This document shows positions 42,002 to 52,544 of a DNA stretch of 64,000 nt, piece by piece. The stretch is from Limnephilus marmoratus. Its lineage: Eukaryota; Arthropoda; Insecta; Trichoptera; Limnephilidae. The notes under the pieces are model-generated. The model made no database searches. It was not told where the DNA came from and saw only the letters and a program-made list of their open reading frames with translations. The stretch spans positions 7,192,001 to 7,256,000 of the forward strand of contig OU862913.1 of NCBI GenBank assembly GCA_917880885.1. Direction: 5' to 3'. The number at the start of each line of letters is the position of its first letter. The first letter of the stretch is position 1. The translations under genes and the position numbers were made by a program.

Positions 42002-43987
42002 TTAATCTGAGATTTCATGCTTGATTAAATCCTTGATGTGAAAAGTTCCAACAGGTTTTCCATTTAAATCAGCAAAAATGTAAGCAACCGGAGACAATTT
42101 CTTAATGACTTTGCTGCGAATAAACTTGGGAGCTAATTTCGCTGAAAAATACTTACTAGCGTCTGAAAGAACGAACGATCGGCGCCAAACGATGTCGCCA
42201 ATTTCATATTGTATGTCCCTACGACGTAGATTATACTGCGTTTTGTTCTTTTCATACGACTGCCTTAGAGACGTACGAACCTGCGAAAAAATATCGTTTA
42301 ACTCGTCTAAATCCGATGCCCAAGAATCCCGTGCGGCAAATCTGATATCTTCAGGGTTGAAGTCTGAAGACTTGTAGTCGTTTCCTGAAATAATAATTTC
42401 CCTTCCAAAGTTTAAGAAAAATGGAGTATATCCAGTGACCTCATGTACTGCTGTGTTAATAGCGAGTTCAATTTCATGTAAACAATCTGCCCACCTCCGA
42501 TGATCACCACCGACGTACGAGCTAATAGCAGACACTAACACTCTGTTAATTCTTTCTACAGGATTATTTTGCGGGTGATACCTGCAGTTGTAAAAGAGGT
42601 GTCTTATATGAAACTTGTTAACTAACGCTTTCATGTCTTTTGAAATATATTGGGGACCATTATCCAAAATTATTGTATCAGGTACCCCAAACTTGTAAAA
42701 TATCTCATTTTCCATGATCTCAGCAATATTCTTTCCAGTAGCTTTTCTTAATGGGAAAAGTTTAGAGTATTTTGTAAAGAAGTCAGAGATTACTAACAAA
42801 TATGTATAACCTTTTTTGTAAGAGCTGGGGAACGGACCTAATAAATCTGTAGCAATCATTTGCCAAGGACGTTGAACTAATTTAGGATCACCCATTAAAC
42901 CTGGTGGTAACTGATTCGTACTCTTATGACCCAAGCAAGTGTGACATTTGCTAATGAATGATTTTACGTCGGCCGCCATCTTCGGCCAGTAATATTTCTG
43001 ACTAATTCTATTCAAAGTCTTCATAATACCAAAATGAGCACACGAAGGAGGTACATGATATTGCGTTATTATATCTTTCCTAGACTCTTTCGGTACAACT
43101 TCTTTCCAGTCATACACTCTGTGCAGAGCTTCCATACTCTGTATGTGTTTGTACAATACTCCATTATTAACTTTCCAAGCATGAAATTTATCTGGAAAGG
43201 TTAGAACATTTCTACACATTTTATCGTACCACGATTCTTTGGTTGGTATAGTTTGTTCTACTACAGCTAATTCTACGGGATCACGTGATAAAGCGTCAGG
43301 CACTATATTATCTTTTCCTTTACGGTGTTCTATAATAAAATTGAATTGCTGTAACCTGACAACCCATCTCGCTAATCTGCCTGTCAGAGACTTAATATTT
43401 ACTAACCATTTTAGACTGTAATGATCTGTTATTATCTTAACCGGTATGACAGATCCTTCTATATAAGCTCTAAATTTCTCCAGAGCAAAAATCATTGCAT
43501 TAAGCTCTTTCTCTGTAGTTGAATGATTTCTTTCTTGAGCATTCAGAGACCTACTGATAAATGATATAGGGTGTTCTCTATTCGAATCGTCTACCTGCGT
43601 CAGGACCGCTCCTAGACCGGTATCGGATGCGTCGCATGATATGATAAAAGGTTTTTTAAAGTTAGGACAAGCTAAAATAGGTGCGCTCACTAAAATATCT
43701 TTAAGTTTTTTAAACGCTAAATCTGCCTGACTGTTCCATTTAAATTTGTTTCCCGTAAATTCCTTTTTTGTTAAATTATGCAACGGAGCTGCTATTATAG
43801 AATAGTTACAAATAAACCTTTTATACCAAGATAGTATGCCTATAAAACGTCTTAAGCTTTTTTGCGAGTTCGGTATAGGAAAATCCACTATGGCTCTAAC
43901 TTTATCTGGATCGGTTCTTAAACCTTGACTATCGACGACATAACCCAGAAACTTTAAAGAGTCTCTACAAAAAACAGATTTGTCCAT
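42002..43987 (-). CDS. Gypsy-2 pol: end of RT, RNase H and integrase
   Basis: 661 intact codons. RT thumb: KFLGYVVDSQGL. RNase H: FIISCDASDTGLGAVLTQ, TEKELNAMIFALEKF and KIITDHYSLKWL. Integrase zinc module: HFGIMKTLNRISQKYYWP, then CHTCLGHKS. Core: MIATDLLGPFPSS (Asp), IILDNGPQYIS (Asp) and NNPVERINRVL (Glu), with a normal spacing. The C-terminus has the basic RRDIQYEIGDIVWRR and a PKFIRSKVIKKLSP module. All three catalytic residues are present. It is cut off from the rest of pol by a TAG and an added A at 44000-44055. Confidence 0.92.
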   Translation of the reverse strand: MDKSVFCRDSLKFLGYVVDSQGLRTDPDKVRAIVDFPIPNSQKSLRRFIGILSWYKRFICNYSIIAAPLHNLTKKEFTGNKFKWNSQADLAFKKLKDILVSAPILACPNFKKPFIISCDASDTGLGAVLTQVDDSNREHPISFISRSLNAQERNHSTTEKELNAMIFALEKFRAYIEGSVIPVKIITDHYSLKWLVNIKSLTGRLARWVVRLQQFNFIIEHRKGKDNIVPDALSRDPVELAVVEQTIPTKESWYDKMCRNVLTFPDKFHAWKVNNGVLYKHIQSMEALHRVYDWKEVVPKESRKDIITQYHVPPSCAHFGIMKTLNRISQKYYWPKMAADVKSFISKCHTCLGHKSTNQLPPGLMGDPKLVQRPWQMIATDLLGPFPSSYKKGYTYLLVISDFFTKYSKLFPLRKATGKNIAEIMENEIFYKFGVPDTIILDNGPQYISKDMKALVNKFHIRHLFYNCRYHPQNNPVERINRVLVSAISSYVGGDHRRWADCLHEIELAINTAVHEVTGYTPFFLNFGREIIISGNDYKSSDFNPEDIRFAARDSWASDLDELNDIFSQVRTSLRQSYEKNKTQYNLRRRDIQYEIGDIVWRRSFVLSDASKYFSAKLAPKFIRSKVIKKLSPVAYIFADLNGKPVGTFHIKDLIKHEISD

Positions 43988-44051
43988 ATTGATAGTTAGA
44001 CCCGCATCAGAAAGTTTTTTTCCGAACTTTCCTCAAAAGAGACATGTGTTC

Positions 44052-45236
44052 CTAAAATGAAGTGCTTATAATTATAATATCATCTAAGTAATAAAATACT
44101 TTGCCCTCAAATTCAGGTCCAAATATTTTATCCATTAAGCGCATCATTCTAGAGCTCCCCCCCTGAAGACCGAATGGCATTCTAGCAAAATGAAATAAAC
44201 CTCGTTTCGGAACAGTAAAAGCTGTCTTCTCTTTAGAGTTTTCCTCCAGAGGAATTTGCCAGAAAGCTGCTGTTAAGTCAATAGTAGACAGGTATTTAGC
44301 ACCGCCTAAGGAATCTAGTATGCTTGAAACATAAGGAATAGGAAAACTGTCTTTTTTCGACAGCGAGTTTAAAGTTCTACTGTCCAAACATAACCTAAAT
44401 GATCCATCCTTCTTGGGAACAAGTAAAATAGGACTATTCCACGCACTATGACTCGGTTCAACGACACCTAACTCTAACATTCTATCTAATTCTTTGTGTA
44501 CCGCCGGCAGCAAGTGTGGTGAAACTGGGTAATATCTTTGTTTTACCGGTTGAGCATCACCAGTGTCAATGACGTGATACTCCAAATCGGTTTTACCTAA
44601 CCTGTCTCCCGAGATATCTTTAAATTCGTCTATGACACATTTAAGCTCATGCTTCTGTCTATCTGATAAATTTAAGCTGTTTTCTAATCCTTTTATCTCT
44701 GTGACTGATTTCGGCTCAGATTTTGATTCCCGTGGTGATATATATTTGCAAATTTCTGGACAAATATTAAAAAGTTTCCAAAAGTCTATACCTAGAATTA
44801 CATTTGAAGTGATCTCAGGCATAACTACAAAAGTGAAATATTTGACAATGTTTTTATATAGCACCGGAACTGTTATCTTTTGTGTACATTTTACTGAGTG
44901 ACCTGTCGCAGAAGTTAGAGAAAATTTTTCTTTTAAAGTCGCCAATCTAAATCCTAATCTCACAAAATGTGTATGAAAGTTCTTTCCCAAAATAGACAGG
45001 TGGGAACCTGAATCTAGCAAACCAGAAAATTTAGTATTTAGAACCTGAAATGATATGTGAGGACGGCCATCATTGTTACCCGCTCTCTCCGCCTTTGACG
45101 TTCTAAGGTCCTGGTAGAATTTCTCCACGACAGCAAGCCAATTAGTCCACTCCGGGTCACACGGCACAGTAGATGAAGACGTCTCCTCGCCCACTGCACA
45201 GGCAACCCGAGCTGCTAGTTTTTTCGGTTCTTGCAT
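44052..45236 (-). CDS. Gypsy-2 pol: protease and reverse transcriptase
   Basis: 394 codons in the -1 frame relative to gag. Protease FSGLLDSGSHLSIL (D-S-G about residue 74). RT: GSFRLCLDSRTLNSL, YLSTIDLTAAFWQIPL, FARMPFGLQGGSS and FYYLDDIIII with YLDD near residue 384. It ends at TAG where GAG would restore the usual FEEHM; one extra A follows about 40 bases on. In an intact element the frame would run on into 43987-42002. Confidence 0.92.
   Translation of the reverse strand: MQEPKKLAARVACAVGEETSSSTVPCDPEWTNWLAVVEKFYQDLRTSKAERAGNNDGRPHISFQVLNTKFSGLLDSGSHLSILGKNFHTHFVRLGFRLATLKEKFSLTSATGHSVKCTQKITVPVLYKNIVKYFTFVVMPEITSNVILGIDFWKLFNICPEICKYISPRESKSEPKSVTEIKGLENSLNLSDRQKHELKCVIDEFKDISGDRLGKTDLEYHVIDTGDAQPVKQRYYPVSPHLLPAVHKELDRMLELGVVEPSHSAWNSPILLVPKKDGSFRLCLDSRTLNSLSKKDSFPIPYVSSILDSLGGAKYLSTIDLTAAFWQIPLEENSKEKTAFTVPKRGLFHFARMPFGLQGGSSRMMRLMDKIFGPEFEGKVFYYLDDIIIISTSF
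45215..45224 (-). promoter_or_regulatory. -1 ribosomal frameshift site, gag to pol
   Basis: The minus strand reads A AAA AAC TAG in the gag frame: a canonical X XXY YYZ heptamer (complement of 45218-45224) directly before the gag stop (45215-45217). Pol is open in the -1 frame from here. The match of heptamer, stop and frame supports programmed frameshifting. Confidence 0.85.
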
Positions 45237-45518
45237 CTGCAGTCAGGAGCCTTCACACCCGGTTGACCACAGCGGAAGCATCTCACTGGTTCTCTGAAAT
45301 TCACGTTTTGAGCGCTTTGATTATTGTTATAAAAATACTTTTGATTTCTTTTGACATTAGGATTATAATTATTATTATTGCGTGGAGCCTCCCTGTAACT
45401 ACTATTATTAGATGTAGTATTATTGGCAGAATTATTGGCTTTGGAATTGTAAAAGTTTGAATTTGCAGGATGGTTTCTATTATCCGTGCGACTGTCCGCT
45501 AATTCTATCATCTTTCCA
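45215..45518 (-). pseudogene. Gypsy-2 gag C-terminus (nucleocapsid)
   Basis: Asn-rich basic stretch, then one knuckle-like CFRCGQPGVKAPDC, with Val where His is usual. The frame ends CKNRKN and TAG. A slippery heptamer overlaps the last codons. The upstream junction is the SINE at 45519. Confidence 0.85.
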
Positions 45519-45670
45519 TTTTTTTTTTTTTTTTTACAGTGAATACCGCACAAGAATCTCAACTGCTCCCGTCTGGAGCCAGTGAGACTATGGCATCCCC
45601 AATTGGGGTATGTTGTGAGGCTGAAGGTAGTGGGGAGGGGAAGGAGGTGGGGAAGAGGAAGGTTGGGAAT
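45519..45670 (-). mobile_element. SINE-like insertion in Gypsy-2 gag
   Basis: T run at 45519-45535 (poly-A on the minus strand), then a body with GGCATCCCCAATTGGGGTA and purine-rich GGGGAGGGGAAGGAGGTGGG, the same family as 4690-4815. It separates the gag capsid part from the nucleocapsid part. No target duplication is clear. Confidence 0.7.
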
Positions 45671-46247
45671 ATTTCTTTAGAGCAGTAACATTAGTCACCT
45701 CTGTAAGAGAAAGTTTATGTATGTATCTTGGCAACATATTACACAATAGAATTTCTAAAATTTCCTCTTCCGGCAATTTCTTAGAGAGGCGATTATTCAT
45801 TAGTAAGACTGTGGTTATAAATGAACCCAAGTTTTCTTTAGGTTTTTGACAAGTAGTTCTTAACTGAGCTACAAGACGTTTGTCATGGTCCAAGAGTTCA
45901 AACTCCTCCTGCAAACCTGCAACAATCTCTGGCCATGAATTAAAATTGGAACGGTTCACCCTGAACCAGTTCAAAGCATCGCCTGTAAAAAATTCAATCG
46001 CGCTAGAAAATAGATTAATGTTACTTACACCACGAGAATCTGCTAATTCTTCTACACGTTCTATGAAGTTGCGTACGCATGTGGATCCGTCAAAAACCAG
46101 ATTCCATTTGTGTACGGGGAATGACTTGCAGGAAGACGATTGCGTTTCCGCCTGTACCTCCGGCGAAGCTTCATTTTGTTTCACCATTGTCACAGAATCC
46201 TGAATCTTGGCCTGACTCCTCGTTAGAATTTGCGGTTCCGACATCAC
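45671..46247 (-). pseudogene. Gypsy-2 gag, matrix-capsid part
   Basis: Starts MMSEPQILTRSQAKIQDS (the SEP..TRSQ start is common in Gypsy gags). Capsid-like features: VHKWNLVFDGS, FIERVEELADSRGV and FTGDALNWFR, then LRTTCQKPKENLGSFI. About 190 codons intact up to TNVTALKKY, where the SINE begins. Confidence 0.88.
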
Positions 46248-46641
46248 ACGAAGAAACTATGCTATGTAGGTATGAAAGAAATAATTAGCACATGTACCAA
46301 ATATTCACGACAACAATAACCTTGCCTCGTTCATAAAAAATAAAAAATAAATTTGACTACAGCGTACTGTAAGTCAATAAACAGTAAAAACGCAGAGCGC
46401 TAGAGCTCCAGGGGGGACATTCAAATATATTAAACTGTGTAAAATTATTATTTAACTTAGGAATTTCATCACGAAATGGATCCACCGAGCATCAAAACCG
46501 CGAGCAACTGTCATCATATATTCACAAATTAGCAAGATTACCACTTGAAACTTTTAACTACACATAAAACATTGTGCAAAAATTTACATCCTACCCACAA
46601 AATAACAGATCACTAGGTTTAATCCACGCTGGGCCGCCAAA
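46248..46641 (-). other. Gypsy-2 leader with PBS
   Basis: Untranslated leader of ~395 bases. The PBS reads TTGGCGGCCCAGCGTGG on the minus strand (complement of 46624-46640), one base inside the LTR. Confidence 0.8.
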
Positions 46642-47289
46642 TGTACCAATTTTTTCTCGTGTAATACTTCTGGAAAGTGTGTAAAACATGTATTTCATGT
46701 GTAGGACAAAATTAAGTAAGGTTAAATGGAATTAAAGAGTTATGTAGTAATGCTAGGAACAAATTTTATTGAGGTTATATTCATAATTCCTTATCATCCA
46801 TTATCTACGAAATTATTTAATTTAGAAGGCAAGAGACTCTACATTTACAATGAATATCAGGGCATGTTCAGATCGATAAACTAAATCTGACTAGTGACGT
46901 GTAATAACAATTCTAATATGCTGATCTGTGGGTATGTAAAAGAATCAAAAGGTTTAAAGTTTCAAATCTCAAATAGTAATCCTGCTTTAGATACTTAGGG
47001 CGCCAGTCCTTCCTAATAATTATATGAAGAACAAATTTATAAATACAGTAAACCATAATGTGAGAATCTATCGTAACATGATGACAATCGCTCACGTGTC
47101 TGATGGCGCAACTCTCTCGCGAATCCTTTCCGTGATGTACTTCCTGACAGCTGTCCAACCTCTCTGGAACTGATTAGCAATCTCCGATTATGTACTCGGC
47201 CGTTGCCGTGTTCGTAACTGCACGATTGTAAAATTAATATGTCCTTCTCAAGCGCTTGATACCGGGGCGAGTAGTTTTAAAACGTTACA
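46642..47289 (-). repeat. Gypsy-2 5' LTR
   Basis: 648 bp copy of 38844-39491. By eye the differences are at seven positions spread along the LTR. Confidence 0.92.
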
Positions 47290-47293
47290 ACTT

Positions 47294-47910
47294 AAGGTTA
47301 CTCTTGTAGGTGAGTTAATATATGACATGTGTCCAGAGCTAGATAAACAATCAAGATACTCATTTTGACAATTCACATTTGTATTATTATCATTAATATT
47401 TATATTAATGTCTCCTGTCACAATGGAAAAACTGAAATTGTTTCTATCAAGTTTACTAACAAAAGATTTTAGTTCTTTTACAAATAAAAAATCATTTAAT
47501 GAAGGGGATCTATATATGGCTAGAATATGATATTTATAGTTGTTTTGACAAAAAGTTACTTTTATTGCATTGGCTGTTTTAAATTCAATAAATTCAGCGG
47601 CAACATTTTTCAGAGTATTATGACAGAAGACAGTAACTCCATCATGACCAGTATGCTTACAGGCAGATGAAATTGTTGTATACTGTGGTAAGTTATATGG
47701 AATTACTTGTTTCATTTGAGTTTCAGTTAAAACAATTAAACTTGGAGAAAAATCTAGGTTATTAATAAGTACACAGAGCTCATTGAAGTTTTTCCTTATA
47801 CTCCTAATATTCATGTTTAAGATCGAGAAATTAACATTTTTAAATAGGTGTTTTAGTTCACATGGGTTTTTACATTTATAATTTTCGTGTATATAGTTTT
47901 CTTCAGACAT
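47294..47910 (-). pseudogene. LINE-K endonuclease, N-terminal part
   Basis: APE-type endonuclease start: FSILNMNIRSIRKNFNEL, then LIVLTETQ with the catalytic Glu, HDGVTVFCHNTLKN, LAIYRSPS and SIVTGDININI (Asp). It ends SPTRVTLS exactly at the Gypsy-2 junction. Removing Gypsy-2 and one ACTT continues in frame into SHSACFDH at 38839, so the endonuclease was intact when Gypsy-2 landed. Confidence 0.88.
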
Positions 47911-47953
47911 TTTGAAACGTTGATAGTAGTTTACTATGTGGTTTTATTATCCT

Positions 47954-48693
47954 TTATTCGGAGGGGATATCTTCTGGCGTTCTTATGAGTAAGATTGGAG
48001 ATGTTTCGTTTTTTCTCATCCATATTTTTCCATTTTTTGCCCATATAAATTTGTACCCAAGTCTTGACGATTTAGCTAGGTATAGTAGGTGTTTATTAAA
48101 TTGGGTCAGTTGTTCGTTAATATATATTGTGTTGTTTTCTTCAAAATTTAGGTTTTTTGCGTACAAAATACCATTTTTTTTTTATGTGCTATAATTACTT
48201 CTTTACTTTCTTTGTTTTGTAGAGATACTACTATAGCAGTATTTTTGTTCATCGGGTTTTTATTTTTGCTTCTGAAAATATTTGTCACGTTAATCGTTTC
48301 TTTATCACATTTGAGTATGCCTACGATATTATTAAATACATTTGTGATATTTTCATTTTCCTTAAAAGGAACACCCTGTATTTCAATATTGTTTTGTTTT
48401 TCATTTTGCTCCATTCTATTAATGTGTAGTTTTATTTCTTTATTTTCTGCTTGAAGTTGTTTAATCAGTATTTCTTTATTTTTGTTTTTTTCTTCATATT
48501 CGTCTAATTTCTCACAGCAAAATTCGACGGACTTCTTAAGTTCTTTTATTTGTTCATTAAAAGATTTCATAAGTTGATTGGTTAATTCATTAAATTTTTT
48601 TTCAATGCATTTGATCATTTTATTAGTCATTGTGTCTTCTTCTTCTGAGTCGCTAGATGGCGCCTTTTTTTGGGACTTCTTCTGCTTATTCAT
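47954..48693 (-). pseudogene. LINE-K ORF1 protein (coiled coil plus RRM-like), one frameshift
   Basis: Starts MNKQKKSQKKAPSSDSEEED, followed by a long heptad-rich stretch (KKFNELTNQLMKSF through KLDEYEEKNKNKE) and an RRM-like domain with NIEIQGVPF and VTNIFRSKNKN. A run of A near 48175 shifts the frame; the C-terminus continues with LNFEENNTIYINEQLT and RLGYKFIWAKNGKIWMRK. This is the type II ORF1 organisation of L1-like trimeric RNA-binding proteins. Confidence 0.85.
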
Positions 48694-49208
48694 TTTGAAA
48701 ATGGTTCGATGATCGGATATATTTTATTTATAAATAAAATGTACGAATTTTTATTTTTATTTTAAAAATAAAAATTTTCTGTCGGCTTCAGTAGGATTCG
48801 AACCGAGGTCGCCAGAAATTGTCTGCGCAAACTTGGTCAGATGTTTATACCACTCACCCACGAAGACAGTGAAGTGACCCGTGAATATACCGGACTATAA
48901 AGGAACCGAGTACCAATAGAAATAAAAATAATTGTTTATTGTTGTGTTCACTGATTGCTGTATGGTGAATGATCACTTCAATTTTTCAACTGTCATATCA
49001 CTTAATTATTAGTTCACAAACGTTTATTAATATTTCCTAGTACTTAAGTTAGTTTAAAATTGAAATCCTTCACTGTAAATACTGCTAAAACTTTTTACTT
49101 TGTGTTTCATGGGTTATAAACCATATATTTTTAAATGTTTGTTCGGAGCGATTAAGATGCGTGTATACTGCGAATACTTAGTATTGTTGAAGCGTGTGTT
49201 CGCAGTAC
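48694..49208 (-). other. LINE-K 5' region
   Basis: Non-coding, with a tRNA-like SINE at 48781-48868. ATAAAATGTACG-type AT-rich DNA lies between ORF1 and the SINE. The right border holds one of the GCGTGTGTTCGCAGTA copies. Confidence 0.5.
48781..48868 (-). mobile_element. tRNA-derived SINE or tRNA relic in LINE-K 5' region
   Basis: On the minus strand: CTGTCTTCGTGGGTGAGTGG with an A box, GACCTCGGTTCGAATCCTAC with a B box, and complementary ends (CTGTC..GACAG). An insert between the boxes makes it longer than a standard tRNA, and an A/T-rich tail follows. A class-II tRNA origin is possible. Confidence 0.65.
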
Positions 49209-49571
49209 CTTATTTGCGTGTGTTCGCAGTAAATTCACCGCGGAGATAAATAGCCCTTCCAGAGAGATTATTAGAGATAGATTCCTCCATTTTAGATATA
49301 ACTGTTGTTGCTACCCTGAATTACTATGTATGCATTATTGTGATATTGTGTCTACGCAGGTGTTTTACCCAATATAACCGTTGTTTACCCTGATTACTGG
49401 TTTCACTGCCTTCCCCCAGCCCGTAGAAATTTGAGCTTTATTTCAGAGAAGCCACACACACGCCTCACAGATCCTACCACCCTGGTGGTGAGGGCCTCTC
49501 CCGCTCTGCTGACTAAAACCTGAGCTAGTCTGTCGGCAGAATGTAGGGACCCCCATGCAGGTCCGCTAACA
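49209..49571 (+). repeat. LARD 5' LTR, second half
   Basis: Matches 55664-56024 with a single difference by eye (GATATAAC here, GATAAAAC there). Ends GGTCCGCTAACA. Confidence 0.9.
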
Positions 49572-49786
49572 CTGGCGAACCATCGTGGGGCATTTTTTTT
49601 GTGTGTTTGTCCTTCCCCAGCATCCCGAACTCACCTTTTTCCCCACGTTGTGCTTAACACTGGCGTTCCCATCGTGAGGCAATTTTTTTCCTCACCTCCG
49701 CCGCTAACACTGGCATTCCGTCTTAGAGGCAATTTTTTTCCTCATTTCCCCACGTGTTGACGCTAGAATGTGGGACATTTTTTTTC
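49567..49786 (+). repeat. tandem copies of the LTR-end/PBS junction in the LARD leader
   Basis: CTAACACTGGCG..ATCGTGGGGCATTTTTTTT at the true junction is followed by TTAACACTGGCG..ATCGTGAGGCAATTTTTTT (49654-49690), CTAACACTGGCATTCCG..GAGGCAATTTTTTT (49704-49739) and a weaker GACGCTAGAATG..GGGACATTTTTTT (49758-49783). Each unit contains the last LTR bases and a PBS-like stretch. Confidence 0.7.
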
Positions 49787-52500
49787 TCTCTTTTCCTCAA
49801 CCTCCTGAGCTCAAATCTTTACAGGCCGGCGAAGGATAAATGTATTTTTGTTCCTTTGTCTTCTCAGTTTTACTGGTCCAGAATTATACCTAACAATCGC
49901 TTATTGTAAACAACATTCGTATGTACCTTTGTTCCCGCGCATAATAATTCTAGAAGGTTCGTCGATTACATCATTTCAACGACGCGAAGAGTTTTGGCGC
50001 GGGAATGATCTATTATTACGTAAGCCGTAACTCCAAACATATACCTTCCAGTTATCAGACGGGAATACTGCTTTATAAATAACGAAATGTTGATTTACTG
50101 TACTTTCCCATGAATATAGGTACATTGTGACTTATTTACACAAGTGAAAAAACAGTCCGGTCCGAAGGTGTAAATTTTTGTTTATAAAAAAGTGAATCTT
50201 TATTTATTCCAAATTAACAAAAGTGGTGAAATCAAGCAGTGTTTTTTTTTCAAAAGGCCTCCTTTGGCAATTTTTTTCCAAATAAGTGAAATCTTTTAGA
50301 AGTAAAATTGTGAAGTTTGCAAAAGTGCTTTGTGAAAACCAAACTAGCTGACCCTTCAGGGAAATCTATGGCCAATTTTTTCTTTTCTGCCAGGTGTTTT
50401 TGCGTCTCAAAAGGGTTTGTGCTCCTACAAAAGTGGCACTTTTCCGAAAGTGTCTAGTGAAACCAAGAATATGCACCCTAGAAGGAGACCGCTGGCCAAA
50501 TTTTTCAAAAATTAAAATACTTTGAAGAATTTTAACAAATTTTCAAAAAGTGCTTATTTTAAACACAAAAGAGCAACTTCGTAAGGATCCCCCTTGGCAA
50601 AATTTTTTCAAAATTTTGGAAATTTAAAAAAAAAAAAAAAAAAGTTCCCTCTTGTTTTTTTATTTTCTCTACTCATCGACCAGGGAAAGAATTTAAGCCG
50701 TCACGCCGTCCATCACCTGCACCAAAATGGAATCACAAAGAGTGATTATCAAGTTTTCGTACATAATCACGAACATTTTCAACTCACAAAGGCATCGACA
50801 AAATCATGCACGATCCGCTATCAACAACACAACCATCATCAAGTACATTGGCCGCAAGCTATAAGAGCTGTCAAACCCGTAAACATGTACTCAAGAAAGG
50901 GACACACCTCACAGGTTGTGCCATTCAGGAGCATAGAGGCCGATAATAATGCCTCTCCTGGCGAGATTATCCACTGCCGGATTTCGGAAGTCGCGCATAG
51001 CAACAAAAATTTGCGCGCGACATTCTCATTTGCACACACTGGCCGCAAGCTTGTACCACGGCGCTATTTGCAGCTGTTAACCCCTAGGAAGCCCATACGA
51101 TTATTATGTGTGAAATACATCGTGAACAAAACAATGGCGTCGTTCACACAAGGAACTACAATTCACAGAATTATTTCCGCAATACCTACCTCCCTCGCAG
51201 CGTGCATACCCTACAAGAGTACACCCCGAGTTATGGATTTGTGGCTTAAGTCCTCAAGCGTGAGGCAGGTCTCGAGTCAGCTTTCAAGCGATCTCTTGAC
51301 AATGTTTTTTAAATAAATAAATATGCATATAACTGGCGTGTAAAGTGTCAATTACACGACCAGACCCCTATAAATAAAGCAATTCCTTTATTTATACTTG
51401 TTTGTAAATAAATGTACAATCATAATAGGTACATCCATGTCACGGTTGTATCAATTTCTCTTGTCCCCATCACGGCAAATTGCCAGCATTGTTTCTTTGT
51501 ATATATATATTTTTTTTTTTTTCTTTTTTCTCTCACCTGTTCTGAGACTGATCACCTCGGAGCAGAGACACCTCGAGTCACGATATTCTGGGAGTCATGA
51601 ACCCGGAATGGCGTTTCTCAACCCCACACTATGCAATGTTCATGTCATGTCACTCGTTTTGTTTCGTTTTTTTGTTTTTTGTGTTTCGTTTTTTTGTTTT
51701 GTTTTTGTTTTCTTTTGTCTATGGCCTCAGTTTCGGCCGCCCTTGTACATTTTTTTACCTCATTCTCACGTTCATCGCATTTTACCTTCCATGGTAAAAC
51801 CTTTTTCTTACCTCTTGATTTTCAGCTCACCTTGAGTATGTAAAACCCAATAGTGGTCTCAAGCACGAAAGTCAGAAATGGTTACTTCACCTTTTTTCTT
51901 GTACATATAAGTCTTTTTCAATTTTTTACTTTAATCAAAAATTGATGGCGTCCTTTTCACCCGTGCTCAATTTTTTTTTCTCTCCCCAAAATAGGATATT
52001 GACACGTCCATTTTGGAAATTGTATTTAATATATATATTAAAAAAAAACCTACAAGTTGGCTTTTTATAAGTCATACACAAACCCGTTGGCTCGTTCGAC
52101 TAAAGTATGTAAAACCGAATCACCAGGTCTTTGGTTGCTACAACGAAACCACCGAATTGTTTCTTCTCTACTGTTGCGTCACGTATGTTTTGTATTACAC
52201 GCTTTAACACGAGACAGGTTAGTAAAAACAAACGGTCATCCTGATTCTCGAATCCAAATAATTGTAATTTTTAACGTAAATCAGCATTGATTTGTTCGAT
52301 CATCGTTTTGCAATTATCACCTTTTTTTCTTTTCTAAAAAATGGTTACTCGGACAGTATGTAAATCCCCTCCAGGTCTGTCTCTTTTATTGCTCGGTGTA
52401 AGCAGAATATACCCTGCCATCACTTTATGTCATTCTATCGTACGCCCCCGGGCTACGGGGTTAGTTAAATCTAACGAATCTTTATAAACAACATTAAAAC
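49787..52500 (+). other. LARD internal region, first half
   Basis: No retroviral domain. At about 50180-50610 three or four diverged ~120 base units share an AAAGTG(C/T)(T/C)...GGCCAA(A/T)TTTTTC pattern. A 240-codon open frame (50594-51316) begins right after; its sequence shows no known motif, and I regard it as a chance or relic frame. Pyrimidine-rich DNA fills 51480-51800. Confidence 0.6.
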
Positions 52501-52544
52501 GAATGTTGTCATCATTTATTTTGCTGTACTTATGCACAACCTGT

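Larger units (their letters stand above)
38844..47289 (-). mobile_element. Gypsy-2: Ty3/Gypsy LTR retrotransposon in LINE-K
   Basis: LTRs of 648 bp (38844-39491, 46642-47289), TG..CA, with ACTT duplicated outside (38840-38843, 47290-47293). PBS and PPT are in place. Gag, then PR-RT-RNase H-IN on the minus strand. LTRs differ at about seven positions. Gag is interrupted by a SINE, and pol has one stop and one extra A. About 2.5 kb between pol and the 3' LTR is non-coding. Confidence 0.95.
36051..49208 (-). mobile_element. LINE-K: non-LTR retrotransposon in the LARD LTR, itself split by Gypsy-2
   Basis: The minus strand ends in poly-A (T run 36050-36072). Upstream come ORF2 with endonuclease and RT (split by Gypsy-2 at 38844-47289), then ORF1 with a coiled coil. 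The ORF layout fits the CR1/jockey group. GCGTGTGTTCGCAGTA occurs twice at the right border (49192-49207 and 49216-49231), probably from the insertion. Confidence 0.85.

Noticed and set aside
48781..48868. Functional class-II tRNA
   Set aside because: Box spacing is too long and it carries an AT-rich tail; a SINE or relic fits better.
50594..51316. 240-codon frame in the LARD as a possible gag
   Set aside because: No capsid or zinc-knuckle pattern, and the first 40 codons come from an A-run and low-complexity DNA. I left it as part of the internal region.
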